From G963674685 sp964591275 (GTDB lineage: Bacteria; Lernaellota; Lernaellaia; JACKCT01), in NCBI GenBank assembly GCA_964591275.1, contig CAZQAE010000017.1:1-64000 (forward strand): a stretch of 64,000 nucleotides of DNA, given 5' to 3'. Both the position numbers and the translations under genes were made by a program. The notes below the pieces were generated by a model. That model worked only from the letters and a program-made list of their open reading frames with translations, was not told the DNA's origin and searched no databases. This document shows positions 25,294 through 34,128 of this stretch, piece after piece. Numbering within the stretch: the stretch's first letter is position 1; each line of letters begins with the position of its first letter.

Positions 25294-26289
25294 TTAATTG
25301 AACTCGTCGATTTTGATGTCCACGAAGCTCTTCTTATACAATTCTTTGGCCAACTTTTGCATTTCCCGCTGACTGGCCTCATTGCGCAGTTGTATCATGA
25401 TCCTGTCGCGCACTTCCTCAAAAGGTTTGCTGCCGTCGTTGGTGCGGTCCAGGCATTTGAGAATGAAGAATCCCGCAGTGTCTCGATAAACGGTGGATAC
25501 CTGCCCCGACTCCAGATTCTCGGCGGCTCGCTTATAGGTTTTTTTCAGCTGGGATCCCAGAAGGAACTGCCCGAGGATCCCTCCGTTTTTTGCCGTGGAA
25601 CCGTCGGAACGTTCGCGCGCAGATTGTTCGAAGTCCGCTCCGGCCAAAAGCGCCTCGTAGGTGGAGGCCGCTTCATCAAACACTTGCCGGATGGTCTCAT
25701 CATTGGCGGCGGCGGGAAGGTTGAAGCGAATTTCCGCGAGTGTGATCCTGATATCGGCAATGTAGTCATTCAAATGCAATTGATAATAGGACATGGCTTC
25801 TTCTTCACTCACCTTCACACGGTCCTTCATGCGGATGCCGACGTACTGGTCGGTCAGGATACTGTTGCGGATCTCATCACGAAACTCCTTCATGGTTATC
25901 CCATCACGCAAAAGCGTTTGATTAAGCTGCTCGCGCGTGAGCTGATTGGCCTTCATGATGCTTTGTATCCGACTGTCAATATCCTGTTCTTCAACGGGGA
26001 TGCCCAGACGCGCCACTTCTCTTTCCAGAAGTTTCCGTTCTATCAGCGCCCTCAATGTATCCTTGCGGATTTTCTGGATGCGCTGTTCCCGTTTTTCCGG
26101 CAATTCTTCTTTGGCTTGCGCCAGATAGGCGTTGATGATTTGCTGGGATTTGACTTCGATTTCGTGAACCGTGATGACCTCGTCGTCCACAATGGCGGCA
26201 ATGCGATTCACGATTTCGGCGCGTGCAATGGCTGCCGTGAAAAAGAGTGTGGCCAGCGCGGTGCAAATGGAGATCAATTTTCTATTCAT
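25294..26289 (-). CDS. surA: SurA-like periplasmic peptidyl-prolyl isomerase/chaperone
   Basis: 331 residues with a signal peptide ending AAIARA. The N-terminal region matches SurA (EIVNRIAAIVDDEVITVHEI, a long helical region with REQRIQKIRKDTLRALIERK, DGITMKEFRDEIRNSILTDQ). A single parvulin (PpiC) domain follows (SYYQLHLNDY; ITLAEIRFNLPAA; ADFEQSARERSDGSTAKNGG; LGQFLLGSQLKKTYK; AGFFILKCLDR). SurA usually has two parvulin domains; this one has one and is shorter than the 400-430 usual, as in many delta-group genomes. Role: folding of outer-membrane beta-barrel proteins in the periplasm, such as the BtuB-like receptor. Upstream of pdxA and uvrA on the same strand. Confidence 0.88.
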   Translation of the reverse strand: MNRKLISICTALATLFFTAAIARAEIVNRIAAIVDDEVITVHEIEVKSQQIINAYLAQAKEELPEKREQRIQKIRKDTLRALIERKLLEREVARLGIPVEEQDIDSRIQSIMKANQLTREQLNQTLLRDGITMKEFRDEIRNSILTDQYVGIRMKDRVKVSEEEAMSYYQLHLNDYIADIRITLAEIRFNLPAAANDETIRQVFDEAASTYEALLAGADFEQSARERSDGSTAKNGGILGQFLLGSQLKKTYKRAAENLESGQVSTVYRDTAGFFILKCLDRTNDGSKPFEEVRDRIMIQLRNEASQREMQKLAKELYKKSFVDIKIDEFN

Positions 26290-26397
26290 GAAGACTTCCT
26301 TATAGTCATCCGATGGCGATCATAAACTCTGGCGAATGAAAAATCCACGGTAATTATTATCCTGGCCCGGCTTTTTAGAATGTCGCCCATAGCGACG

Positions 26398-26437
26398 GAA
26401 AAAAAGCGGGCGGTCGACTTTGGCAACGACCGCCCGC
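26398..26437 (-). terminator. Intrinsic terminator after the PpiC lipoprotein gene
   Basis: Read on the minus strand, GCGGGCGGTCG and CGACCGCCCGC form a perfect 11-base stem around a 10-base loop, followed by a run of eight T. It ends the mfd-PpiC transcription unit before the surA gene. Confidence 0.93.
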
Positions 26438-26494
26438 AGTTGTCTCATTTTCAAAATCGCGTGATCTTCAGATCACCTAAAAGCAATGAAAGCC

Positions 26495-27475
26495 TTATTT
26501 CCCACCCATCTTCACAGTTTCTTTGGCTTCCGCGGGCGCTTTTTCTGCCTCGGCTTCATCAATCAGCAGTTCGTCATTGATGTCGACCGGGTATTTTTTA
26601 CGAATATCCTCGGTGAAAGAGTCAAGGGCGGTTTTCTGAAACTCCTGGGCCAGCTTTCTTTTGATCTGCTTTTCAACCTTATCGTATTCTTTCGGCTGCG
26701 CGGGAGTCTTCTCGATAAATTGAAGGATGTTGTAGCCGCGACGATCTTTGAAAGGCGCGCTGACCTCATCCTTGGCGCTGAAAGCGAAGGCGACATCGTC
26801 GAATTCCTTGGATTTCAGGCTCTTACGGATGGGAGGGAGTTTGCCGCCTTTTTTGGCGGAGCCTTTGTCATTCGAGTACTTTTTCGCGGCCTCTTCAAAG
26901 GAAATTTTGCCGGATTTGATTTCGTTGTAAACCTTGTCGGCATTTTCCTTGATCTCTTTTTCCTTGTCCTCGGAATCACCACGTTTCAGGCGAAAGAGGA
27001 TGTGATTCACGCTGACCGTTTCCGGCGTCTGATACTCTTCCGGGTTTCCGTCGTAATGAGCCTTGGCTTCAGCGTCGCCGACCTCGGTTTTCTTTTCCAT
27101 CAGTTCTTTTTTGATCTTGCCGGCAAGAATGGATTTCTTGATTGATTCGAGCTGATCCGTGAATTCCTGGTCCTTGTTCATGCCGCGGGCCAGAGCTTCC
27201 TGATAATAAAGCTCTTCGGTGATCAAACGATCAAGGTATTCCAGTTTGCCTTTTTTGGAAGCAACGCGTCGCTTGTAAAAGGGCGGAATTTTTTCCAGCT
27301 TGGCGTTGAATTCTTCCAGCGTAACGACTTCGCTGCCCACTTTGGCCAGAGTCGTTCCGCTCTTGGCTTTGGCCGCCGCCGTGGTCGTTGGCGTGGACGC
27401 GGTGGGCTGACAAGCGCTAAGAGAAAATAAAACGAGCGTAAATACTGACACCGCAATGGCTATCCGTTTACTCAT
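26495..27475 (-). CDS. PpiC/parvulin-type foldase lipoprotein
   Basis: 326 residues from the ATG at 27475, chosen because AAGGATGG lies just upstream and a lipoprotein signal follows at once (MSKRIAIAVSVFTLVLFSLSAC). A nine-residue longer frame exists. A short Thr/Ala linker leads to a SurA/PrsA-type helical N domain (VGSEVVTLEEFNAKLEKIPP; KLEYLDRLITEELYYQEALA) and a parvulin domain (TPETVSVNHILFRLKRGD; ISFEEAAKKYSNDKGSAKKG; KSKEFDDVAFAFSAKDEVSA; RRGYNILQFIEKTP). The C-terminal tail is acidic and Ala-rich. It should be a membrane-anchored peptidyl-prolyl isomerase or chaperone for exported proteins. It follows mfd by 41 bases and ends at a strong terminator. Confidence 0.9.
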   Translation of the reverse strand: MSKRIAIAVSVFTLVLFSLSACQPTASTPTTTAAAKAKSGTTLAKVGSEVVTLEEFNAKLEKIPPFYKRRVASKKGKLEYLDRLITEELYYQEALARGMNKDQEFTDQLESIKKSILAGKIKKELMEKKTEVGDAEAKAHYDGNPEEYQTPETVSVNHILFRLKRGDSEDKEKEIKENADKVYNEIKSGKISFEEAAKKYSNDKGSAKKGGKLPPIRKSLKSKEFDDVAFAFSAKDEVSAPFKDRRGYNILQFIEKTPAQPKEYDKVEKQIKRKLAQEFQKTALDSFTEDIRKKYPVDINDELLIDEAEAEKAPAEAKETVKMGGK

Positions 27476-27516
27476 AGTTTCACCATCCTTTTTTCGTGAC
27501 ACCTTATTATGTTTTG

Positions 27517-30500
27517 TTAGCGCTTTTGCGCTATGGAAATAACTTCCCTTTCAGGTTCGCGGTTTTTACCATAGATATTCAGAGCGATCAAGCCTTTTTG
27601 CACCGCTTCAAATAACCGGTTCCCCGAGCATTTCCCAATCATCTCCATGAGCTTTCCATCAGGCAGGAGACGAAAACGCTCAGGATTTTGACTAACCATT
27701 TCGACAAGTTCGGAAATTTTTACCGGTGTGTCCGTATTGAAAGAAAAAATGAGGGATTCCTTTTTGTAATCGATGGCCGTAATTCGCAGTGGCGCAGCGA
27801 GGATTTTCAGGCTCACGACCTCGAACAGGCGCAAAACTTCCTCGGGCGCATTGCCGAAACGATCCAGGATTTCGCCTCTCACATCTTCCAGAGTCTGCTC
27901 ATCGGGCGCTTCCGAGATTCGCTTGTAGGCGCCCAGGCGAATGGATTCGGGCGGGATATAATCATCGGGGATATAGGCGGGAATGGGCAGATTGACCTCC
28001 GTTTCGATCTTTTCCGTCACATCTTCGCCCTTCAGACGCCGAATTTCCTCGTCCAGAAGCTCACGAAACAGTTCGTAGCCGATGGCGGTGATGTGCCCTG
28101 ACTGCTCGCCTCCCAAAAGATTGCCCGCGCCGCGGATTTCCAGGTCCTTTCCGGCCACCTTGTAGCCGCTGCCCAGTTCGGAAAAGTTTTTGATGGCCGA
28201 AAGCCGGCGGCGGGCGTCCTTGCCGATTTTTGCGCCTTCCGGGATAACCAGATAACAAAAAGCCTGGGTTTTGCTGCGGCCCACGCGCCCCCGGAGTTGG
28301 TAGAGCTGCGCCAACCCCAGCATATCGGCCCTGTTGATGATAATTGTGTTGGCCTGCGGGTAATCCAGGCCCGATCCCACGATGGTTGTGGCTACGAAGA
28401 TGTCGAATCGACGTTCGGCGAAGTCGATCAAAAGCTGTTCAATCTGATCGCCAGGCATTTGGCCGTGACCGATTCGGATGCGCGCCGACGGCGCAAGACG
28501 GCGAACTTTGTCGGCTATGCCGTCGATGCTCTGCACCCGGTTATGGATGAAAAATACCTGCCCTCCGCGGCTGAGCTCTCGTTTCAGGGCCGAGCGAAGC
28601 GTATCCTCATCCCACCGCGTGATGAAAGTGCGCACGGAAAGGCGATCTTCGGGGGGAGTATTGATGATGGACATGTCGCGTATGCCGACAAGGCTCATGT
28701 GAAGCGTGCGAGGAATTGGCGTGGCCGTCATGGCCATTACATCCACCATCGCCTTCATGGATTTTATCTTCTCCTTTTGCGCCACGCCGAAAAGCTGCTC
28801 TTCGTCCACGACCAAAAGGCCCAGATCTTTGAACTTCACCTTTTTGCCCAGGAGCTGATGCGTGCCGATGATCACATCGGCCTGCCCGGATTCAAGCTCC
28901 TCCAAAACCTTCAAACGTTCTTTCGGCGCGACGAAACGCGACAGCACTTTGACCCGGATTCCAAACGGCGCCATGCGTGCGGTGAATGTCCGGTGATGTT
29001 GAAAGGCCAGTGTTGTGGTTGGAGCCAGCACGGCGGCCTGCTTGCCGTCGTTCACGGCCAGAAAAGCCGCCCTTAAGGCCACTTCCGTTTTCCCGAATCC
29101 CACATCGCCGCAGATCAGGCGATCCATCGGCTTGTCCATTTTCATGTCGTCGACAATGGTGTTGATGGTCGTGATCTGGTCGGGCGTCTCATCGTAGGGG
29201 AAGGTTCTTTCAAAATCCTCAAACAGTTCTCCGCCGTCCGCAAATGCGTAACCGGGCAGCGATTCGCGCTTGGCGTAAAGCTTGATGAGCTGCCCCGCCA
29301 TTTTGCGTATCGCCGCCTTGGCGCGGCTCTTTTTGCGATCCCAGGATCCTGTGCCGAGCTTGTCGATTCTGGGCATGGTTTCACCGGCGCCCACGTACCT
29401 TTGCACCAGCGCCAGGCGATCCACCGGAAGATAAAGTTTGTCGCCGCCGGCGTATTCGATGTGAAGGAATTCTCCTTCCGCTCCGAAAAGACACAGGCGG
29501 GTCAGGCCGCAAAATATGCCGATCCCGTGGCGCACATGGACTATCGCGTCGCCCTCGGACAAATCGCCGAAATCGGCGATGGGCTCGCCCTTTTTTCCCC
29601 GGTAGGCATCGGATCGCTTTCTTGGGCCGAATATTTCCTCTTCGGTTACCAGGGCCGTTTGAAGCGATGGAATAACTGCTCCGGCCGACAGTTCGCCGAT
29701 GAGTATTGGGATGCGTAGCGAAGCAGGGCGACCCAGAAAATCAGCAACGCTTTGCTCAGCGCCCGCCGCGCAGTTTGGTTTGTAGCTTTCGAGCAAACGC
29801 CGCAATCGGTCGGCTCCTGAAGGTCCTCGCGCCACCAGCGCGGTGCGAAAGCCCTTGTCGGTCCAGCGTTCAAGACGTTGCGTGAGAGGCTCCAGCATTT
29901 TCTCGCTCCGTGTTCGCTCCAGAATCTCGCTACGCAGATCCGCGTTGGTTTCGGCCTCGAATCGAAAAGACAAACCCCTGCCTTCGGGGAAGGCGACTTC
30001 GCTGCCGCAAGCCAAATGCCGCAGGCGCTCCAGACTGTCGAAAAATTCTTCGGGGCTTTGATAGAGACTTTGATACTCGACGCACAGCTTGCCGGCTTCC
30101 CGCGCCGTGGCGCGTCGTTTGTTGATAATGCCTTTTTCCGTGTGCGCCATCGCGTCCGTCAGGTCGGGATCGACCACCAGGACGGATGCTGAGGAGGAAA
30201 GATAATCGGCTATCGAGTCCAGGCGTTCATACAAAAGCGGCAGAAGGAATTCGATGCCCGGCGTATGGATTCCGGCGCGGACCTCTTCGACCAGGCGGTT
30301 TCGAAGGCGGCGGTCCACGTTCTGTGCGTCGGCCATCGGCTTGATCCGTTCGGCGAACTGGTCCGGCGTTCCCTCGCTGATGATCGCCTCCTGGCACGCG
30401 AAGATGCGGGCGCTGTCAATGTGCTTGAGCGTAGTCTGCCTGAGCGGGGAAAAGGAGCGGATCGACCGGATTTCATCGCCGAAAAGCTCGATTCGACTCG

Positions 30501-31089
30501 GGTGTGAAAGAAGCGGACTCCAAAAATCGATGACGCCGCCGCGAACGGCGTACTCTCCCACATCTTCCACGAGGGGCGCCCGGTGATAGCCCGATTCTTC
30601 CAGGGCGTAGATCATGATCTCCCGATCTGCCTCCTCCCCCACGCGCACATCCAATGCGGAGCCGGAAAGTTTGCCTTTCGGGATCACTCTTTTGAGCAAA
30701 GGGCCGACCGCCGAGACGACGACCGCCTCGCTGCGAACCGAACCCAGCGCCGCCAGCGCCGACAGTCGCGCCGCAGTGATGGCCGAGTGCGGCGACAGGG
30801 ATTCGTAAGGCGCAACGTCGTAGGGAGGATAATAAAAAAGCTGGTCCTGGCGTCCGGTGTCAGCGAGGAAGAACTGCAAATCGTCATGAAGCCGTTTGGC
30901 TGATTGCGCGTCGGGGCAAATGACCAATAAGGCGCCGCGGTGCGAGACAATGACTTCCGCGGCCACGAGAGGTATCGCGGCGCCGCGCAGTCCTGAAATA
31001 GCCAGGTCCGGTCCTCCGGAGTCCTCAAGAGTTTTGCCAAGTTCGAAAAACTCGGGAACCAAGCCTGAAAATGAAATGATTTTAGCCAT
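27517..31089 (-). CDS. mfd: Transcription-repair coupling factor
   Basis: 1190 residues, close to the 1150-1180 usual for Mfd. The N-terminal UvrB-homology region (ISGLRGAAIPLVAAEVI; LFYYPPYDVAPYESLSPHSA; RGGVIDFWSP) is followed by the RNA-polymerase-interacting domain (GDAIVHVRHGIGIFCGLTRL, EYAGGDKLYLPVDRL), then the RecG-like translocase: Walker A ICGDVGFGKTEVALRAAFLA, GTHQLLGKKVKFKDLGLLVV, motif II VDEEQLFGVAQKEK, MTATPIPRTLHMSLVG, helicase C with VATTIVGSGLDYPQANTIII and QLRGRVGRSKTQAFCYLV, and the C-terminal TRCF domain (EVNLPIPAYIPDDYI). It pushes stalled RNA polymerase off lesions and recruits UvrA, which is encoded 3 kb away. Divergent from nadA. Confidence 0.97.
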   Translation of the reverse strand: MAKIISFSGLVPEFFELGKTLEDSGGPDLAISGLRGAAIPLVAAEVIVSHRGALLVICPDAQSAKRLHDDLQFFLADTGRQDQLFYYPPYDVAPYESLSPHSAITAARLSALAALGSVRSEAVVVSAVGPLLKRVIPKGKLSGSALDVRVGEEADREIMIYALEESGYHRAPLVEDVGEYAVRGGVIDFWSPLLSHPSRIELFGDEIRSIRSFSPLRQTTLKHIDSARIFACQEAIISEGTPDQFAERIKPMADAQNVDRRLRNRLVEEVRAGIHTPGIEFLLPLLYERLDSIADYLSSSASVLVVDPDLTDAMAHTEKGIINKRRATAREAGKLCVEYQSLYQSPEEFFDSLERLRHLACGSEVAFPEGRGLSFRFEAETNADLRSEILERTRSEKMLEPLTQRLERWTDKGFRTALVARGPSGADRLRRLLESYKPNCAAGAEQSVADFLGRPASLRIPILIGELSAGAVIPSLQTALVTEEEIFGPRKRSDAYRGKKGEPIADFGDLSEGDAIVHVRHGIGIFCGLTRLCLFGAEGEFLHIEYAGGDKLYLPVDRLALVQRYVGAGETMPRIDKLGTGSWDRKKSRAKAAIRKMAGQLIKLYAKRESLPGYAFADGGELFEDFERTFPYDETPDQITTINTIVDDMKMDKPMDRLICGDVGFGKTEVALRAAFLAVNDGKQAAVLAPTTTLAFQHHRTFTARMAPFGIRVKVLSRFVAPKERLKVLEELESGQADVIIGTHQLLGKKVKFKDLGLLVVDEEQLFGVAQKEKIKSMKAMVDVMAMTATPIPRTLHMSLVGIRDMSIINTPPEDRLSVRTFITRWDEDTLRSALKRELSRGGQVFFIHNRVQSIDGIADKVRRLAPSARIRIGHGQMPGDQIEQLLIDFAERRFDIFVATTIVGSGLDYPQANTIIINRADMLGLAQLYQLRGRVGRSKTQAFCYLVIPEGAKIGKDARRRLSAIKNFSELGSGYKVAGKDLEIRGAGNLLGGEQSGHITAIGYELFRELLDEEIRRLKGEDVTEKIETEVNLPIPAYIPDDYIPPESIRLGAYKRISEAPDEQTLEDVRGEILDRFGNAPEEVLRLFEVVSLKILAAPLRITAIDYKKESLIFSFNTDTPVKISELVEMVSQNPERFRLLPDGKLMEMIGKCSGNRLFEAVQKGLIALNIYGKNREPEREVISIAQKR

Positions 31090-31262
31090 CGGAACTCACC
31101 GACGAAAAGCTGTTTTGCGATTGAGGCCTACATTCGCCTTCGCGAGAAGCGGTGTTGTAACCCTTCCAAAATCTTAAAACAAGGTTGACTGCGCCGCAAA
31201 TTCGTAAAGTATAGCGAAAGGTGTTTTTTGCTTTGACGAAGCAACTATAACGCTGAATCGAC

Positions 31263-31289
31263 GAACTATCCGGAAATTCCGGATAGTTC
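31263..31289. promoter_or_regulatory. Perfect 27-base palindrome just upstream of nadA
   Basis: Two 13-base arms (GAACTATCCGGAA and TTCCGGATAGTTC) flank a single A. The palindrome ends 17 bases before the nadA start, immediately 5' of its GAGAGGGA Shine-Dalgarno. It may be an operator for an NAD-responsive repressor, or an RNA hairpin in the leader. A TTGACT at 31185-31190 may be part of the promoter. Confidence 0.75.
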
Positions 31290-31306
31290 AAATTGAGAGG
31301 GACGAA

Positions 31307-32368
31307 ATGGGAATCGACGCAGCGACATTTGAAGAAACATATAAAATTATGAGCAAACGGTTGGCCGGGATCGTCCCGAAAGACGAGATCAGGCCAAAGG
31401 CCGAGTTGGCTTATGAGATCAATCGGCTGAAAAAAGAGCGAAACGCCCTCATTTTAGGCCACAACTACATGGAGCCGGCGCTTTTTGTCAGCGTGCCCGA
31501 CATGGTCGGCGATTCTCTCCAGTTGGCGCGAATGGCCCTGGAAACCGATTGCGACCCGATCATCTTTTGCGGTGTTCGCTTCATGGCTGAGTCGGCGAAA
31601 ATCCTCAATCCTCAAAAGACCGTTTTGCTTCCCGCGACGCGGGCAGGGTGCTCTTTGGCCGAGAGCATCAGCGCCGAAGATGTGCGCAAACTCCGCGCGA
31701 AATATCCCGGGCTGCCCGTTGTCAATTACATCAACACCTACGTTGATATAAAAGCCGAGGTGGATGTTTGCTGCACCTCTGCCAACTCGGTGAAGGTTGT
31801 GCAATCCTACGGAAACCAACCGGTGATTTTCACGCCGGATGAGTACATGGCAAAAAATATCGGCGCGGAAACCGGGCGTCCGGTTTACGTCATTCCCAAT
31901 GACGGAGATACCTCCCGTTGGACCGATCTAAAGGACTTGCCCGCCGACGTGATTATCGGCTGGCGGGGGCGCTGCGAGGTGCACGAAGCGTTTAGCCTGG
32001 CGGATGTCCAGGAAGTGAGGGAGCAAATTCCGGGCGTCGCCATTTTGGCTCATCCCGAATGCAGCCCGGAAGTTTTCGAAGCCGCCGATTTCGGGGGAAG
32101 CACTTCGCAAATGATAAAAAACGTCATGGAAAGCGCCGCGCCGCACTTTTTCCTTTTGACCGAATGCAGTATGGGCGACAACATTATGGCGGAAAATCCA
32201 AGCAAAGACATCCTGCGCATGTGCTCCAAAACCTGCACGCACATGAAAGAGGTCACGCTCGAAGAAGTACTCAGGTCTTTGCGTGAGAATGTACAGCGGA
32301 TTGAAATCGACGAAGAGCTTCGCCTTCGCGCGAAAGGCTCCCTCGACAGAATGCTTCAAATCAGTTGA
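31307..32368 (+). CDS. nadA: Quinolinate synthase A
   Basis: 353 residues, preceded by GAGAGGGA. Family motifs: ALILGHNYMEPALFVSVPDM with the substrate-binding His and Tyr, DSLQLARMAL, IIFCGVRFMAESAKILNPQK with a cluster-ligand Cys, LPATRAGCSLAESISAEDVR, VNYINTYVDIKAEVDVCCTS and ANSVKVV, FTPDEYMAKNI, HPECSPEVFEAADFGGSTSQ and the C-terminal cluster region RMCSKTCTHMKEVTLEEVLR. NadA condenses iminoaspartate with dihydroxyacetone phosphate to quinolinate on a [4Fe-4S] cluster in de novo NAD synthesis. NadB and NadC are not in the window. The palindrome at 31263-31289 suggests a dedicated control. Confidence 0.97.
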   Translation: MGIDAATFEETYKIMSKRLAGIVPKDEIRPKAELAYEINRLKKERNALILGHNYMEPALFVSVPDMVGDSLQLARMALETDCDPIIFCGVRFMAESAKILNPQKTVLLPATRAGCSLAESISAEDVRKLRAKYPGLPVVNYINTYVDIKAEVDVCCTSANSVKVVQSYGNQPVIFTPDEYMAKNIGAETGRPVYVIPNDGDTSRWTDLKDLPADVIIGWRGRCEVHEAFSLADVQEVREQIPGVAILAHPECSPEVFEAADFGGSTSQMIKNVMESAAPHFFLLTECSMGDNIMAENPSKDILRMCSKTCTHMKEVTLEEVLRSLRENVQRIEIDEELRLRAKGSLDRMLQIS

Positions 32369-32493
32369 GCCTAACCCCGCGCAACGCAGCCGAGGGCGGT
32401 TGTGCCGCACGGTTTTCGCTTTGCGTGAGCTTGACTGGCGAACAAAACAGGCCAATAGGAAACCAAAAAGATTGTCGGAAATCGCAGCGTGAT

Positions 32494-32520
32494 GTAGCAC
32501 AGGCGGGGGTGCCTGTGTCC
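32494..32520 (+). repeat. REP-like GTAG-palindrome (CACAGGC type)
   Basis: GTAG is followed by CACAGGC-gggggt-GCCTGTG-TC, a perfect 7-base stem. A related copy lies at 39551-39579. Confidence 0.75.
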
Positions 32521-32669
32521 GAAATCCTGCACATTCTTTGACAAATGGATGCCAGTCACCAACAACTCTTAACCGGGCATATTGAGTTTGCGCGGTATTT
32601 ATAGTAGGTAGGGCGCCGACTATCAGGGTTGCTTAAATACGCACCCACTGCGTGAAAAGGACGAGCACA

Positions 32670-33977
32670 ATGGATTGGACAATCATTCCTCTAGTAGGAT
32701 CATTTCTGGATAAATACTGGGGACCTTTTTTTGAGGCGTTTAATGAACTAGCCAGCGAAAACGGTCTTATCGAGCCGCGGATAACCTCGCCGTTAATATT
32801 CATTATGGGGCTGCTCCTTCTGTGGCAAGTGCTCCGGCTGCACAGATCGCATAGAGAAATTTGCCGCCTTCAAGATTTGCTCGGTGCAAGGAAAACGGAC
32901 AAAGAAGAGGCCGAAGAAGCTCTCCCGGCTTCCGATGAAACCGCCGAAGCCGCGCTCGAAACAGTTTTTGAAGAAGCGGCGGCACCCGAGCTTGTGGCGG
33001 CGCCGGAAATTATCCCCGAGCCTGAACCGGAACCCGAGCCTGAACCCGAGCCCAAGCCAAAGCTCAGTTTTTTTGACCGGCTCAAAAATGGCCTAGCCAA
33101 AACCAGCGCCGGATTTGTCGGCAAAATTGATCAGGTTCTTACTGGTCGCAAAAGCATCGACGACGACCTTTTCGATGATTTGGAAGAAGCGCTGGTGACA
33201 GCCGACATCGGCATTCAGACATCCTACAAACTCCTGGAAGGCGCGCGCGAGGCGATTGAAAAAAAGAGTTTGAATGATCCCGAGGCCTTGAAAAGTCTTC
33301 TCAAGGAGCAAATTTCAGACATTCTTTGCCAGGAGCATCCTCCCCTGGATGCGGACCGCGCAAAGCCATTCGTCATTTTGGTTGTGGGCGTCAACGGCGT
33401 GGGCAAGACAACGACCATCGGCAAGTTGGCTTCGAAATATGTCGCCGAAGGCAAGTCCGTAATGTTGGGCGCCGCGGACACTTTCCGCGCGGCGGCCATC
33501 GAACAGCTTGAAATTTGGAGTACGCGGGCAAAGGCCGATTTCGTGAAACAGAAAACCGGCGCCGACCCTTCGGCAGTGGCCTACGACACTGTGCAGGCCG
33601 CCAAAAATCGCGGCGCCGATGTCGTGATCGTGGATACCGCCGGTCGCCTGCACACGAAATCGAACCTGATGGAAGAACTCAAGAAGATCAAGCGCGTCAT
33701 GAGCAAGATCATCCCTGACGCGCCGCATGAGACCTTTCTGGTTCTGGATGCGACCACGGGGCAGAACGCTATTTTGCAGGCCAAGGCCTTCAATGAAGCT
33801 ATCGATCTTTCCGGCCTCATTCTCACGAAACTCGACGGCACCAGCAAGGGCGGATGCATCGTGGGAATCAGCGACGAGTTGAGCGTGCCGATCCGCTTTA
33901 TCGGCATCGGCGAACAAATCGACGATTTGCGTCCCTTCGACGCGCAGGATTTTGTCAAAGCGTTATTTGATCGATAG
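32670..33977 (+). CDS. ftsY: Signal recognition particle receptor FtsY
   Basis: 435 residues from the ATG at 32670 (AAGGACGA upstream; a GTG at 32652 is also in frame). The N terminus contains a hydrophobic stretch (PLIFIMGLLLLWQVLRLHRS) that may be a membrane anchor, then an acidic A domain with a (PE)n-type run around residues 115-132. The NG domain follows: FFDRLKNGLAKTSAGFVGKI, the G1 loop VGVNGVGKTTTIGKLASKYV, ADTFRAAAIEQLEIWSTRAK, DTAGRLHTKSNLMEELKKIK, TTGQNAILQAKAF and ILTKLDGTSKGGCIVGISDE. FtsY is the GTPase receptor that docks SRP-ribosome complexes to the Sec translocon. Most proteobacterial FtsY proteins bind the membrane through an amphipathic helix; a predicted true membrane segment is seen in some delta-group and actinobacterial versions. 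Confidence 0.96.
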   Translation: MDWTIIPLVGSFLDKYWGPFFEAFNELASENGLIEPRITSPLIFIMGLLLLWQVLRLHRSHREICRLQDLLGARKTDKEEAEEALPASDETAEAALETVFEEAAAPELVAAPEIIPEPEPEPEPEPEPKPKLSFFDRLKNGLAKTSAGFVGKIDQVLTGRKSIDDDLFDDLEEALVTADIGIQTSYKLLEGAREAIEKKSLNDPEALKSLLKEQISDILCQEHPPLDADRAKPFVILVVGVNGVGKTTTIGKLASKYVAEGKSVMLGAADTFRAAAIEQLEIWSTRAKADFVKQKTGADPSAVAYDTVQAAKNRGADVVIVDTAGRLHTKSNLMEELKKIKRVMSKIIPDAPHETFLVLDATTGQNAILQAKAFNEAIDLSGLILTKLDGTSKGGCIVGISDELSVPIRFIGIGEQIDDLRPFDAQDFVKALFDR

Positions 33978-34128
33978 ATTCACCGACTTAACGACTGTCG
34001 CTCCGTCGTGCGATTCCGCTTCCCAAAAGCCGCTTTGACGCTTTTGCGGGTGGTCTGCGCTAACAACAGTTGGATAGAGAAGCACCAAAGTTTCGGGCCA
34101 CTATCGGAGTTGGCCTGAAGAGCATTCA

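Noticed and set aside
32369..32669. Small gene between nadA and ftsY
   Set aside because: Frames here lack a ribosome binding site and recognisable sequence; the region contains a REP-like palindrome.
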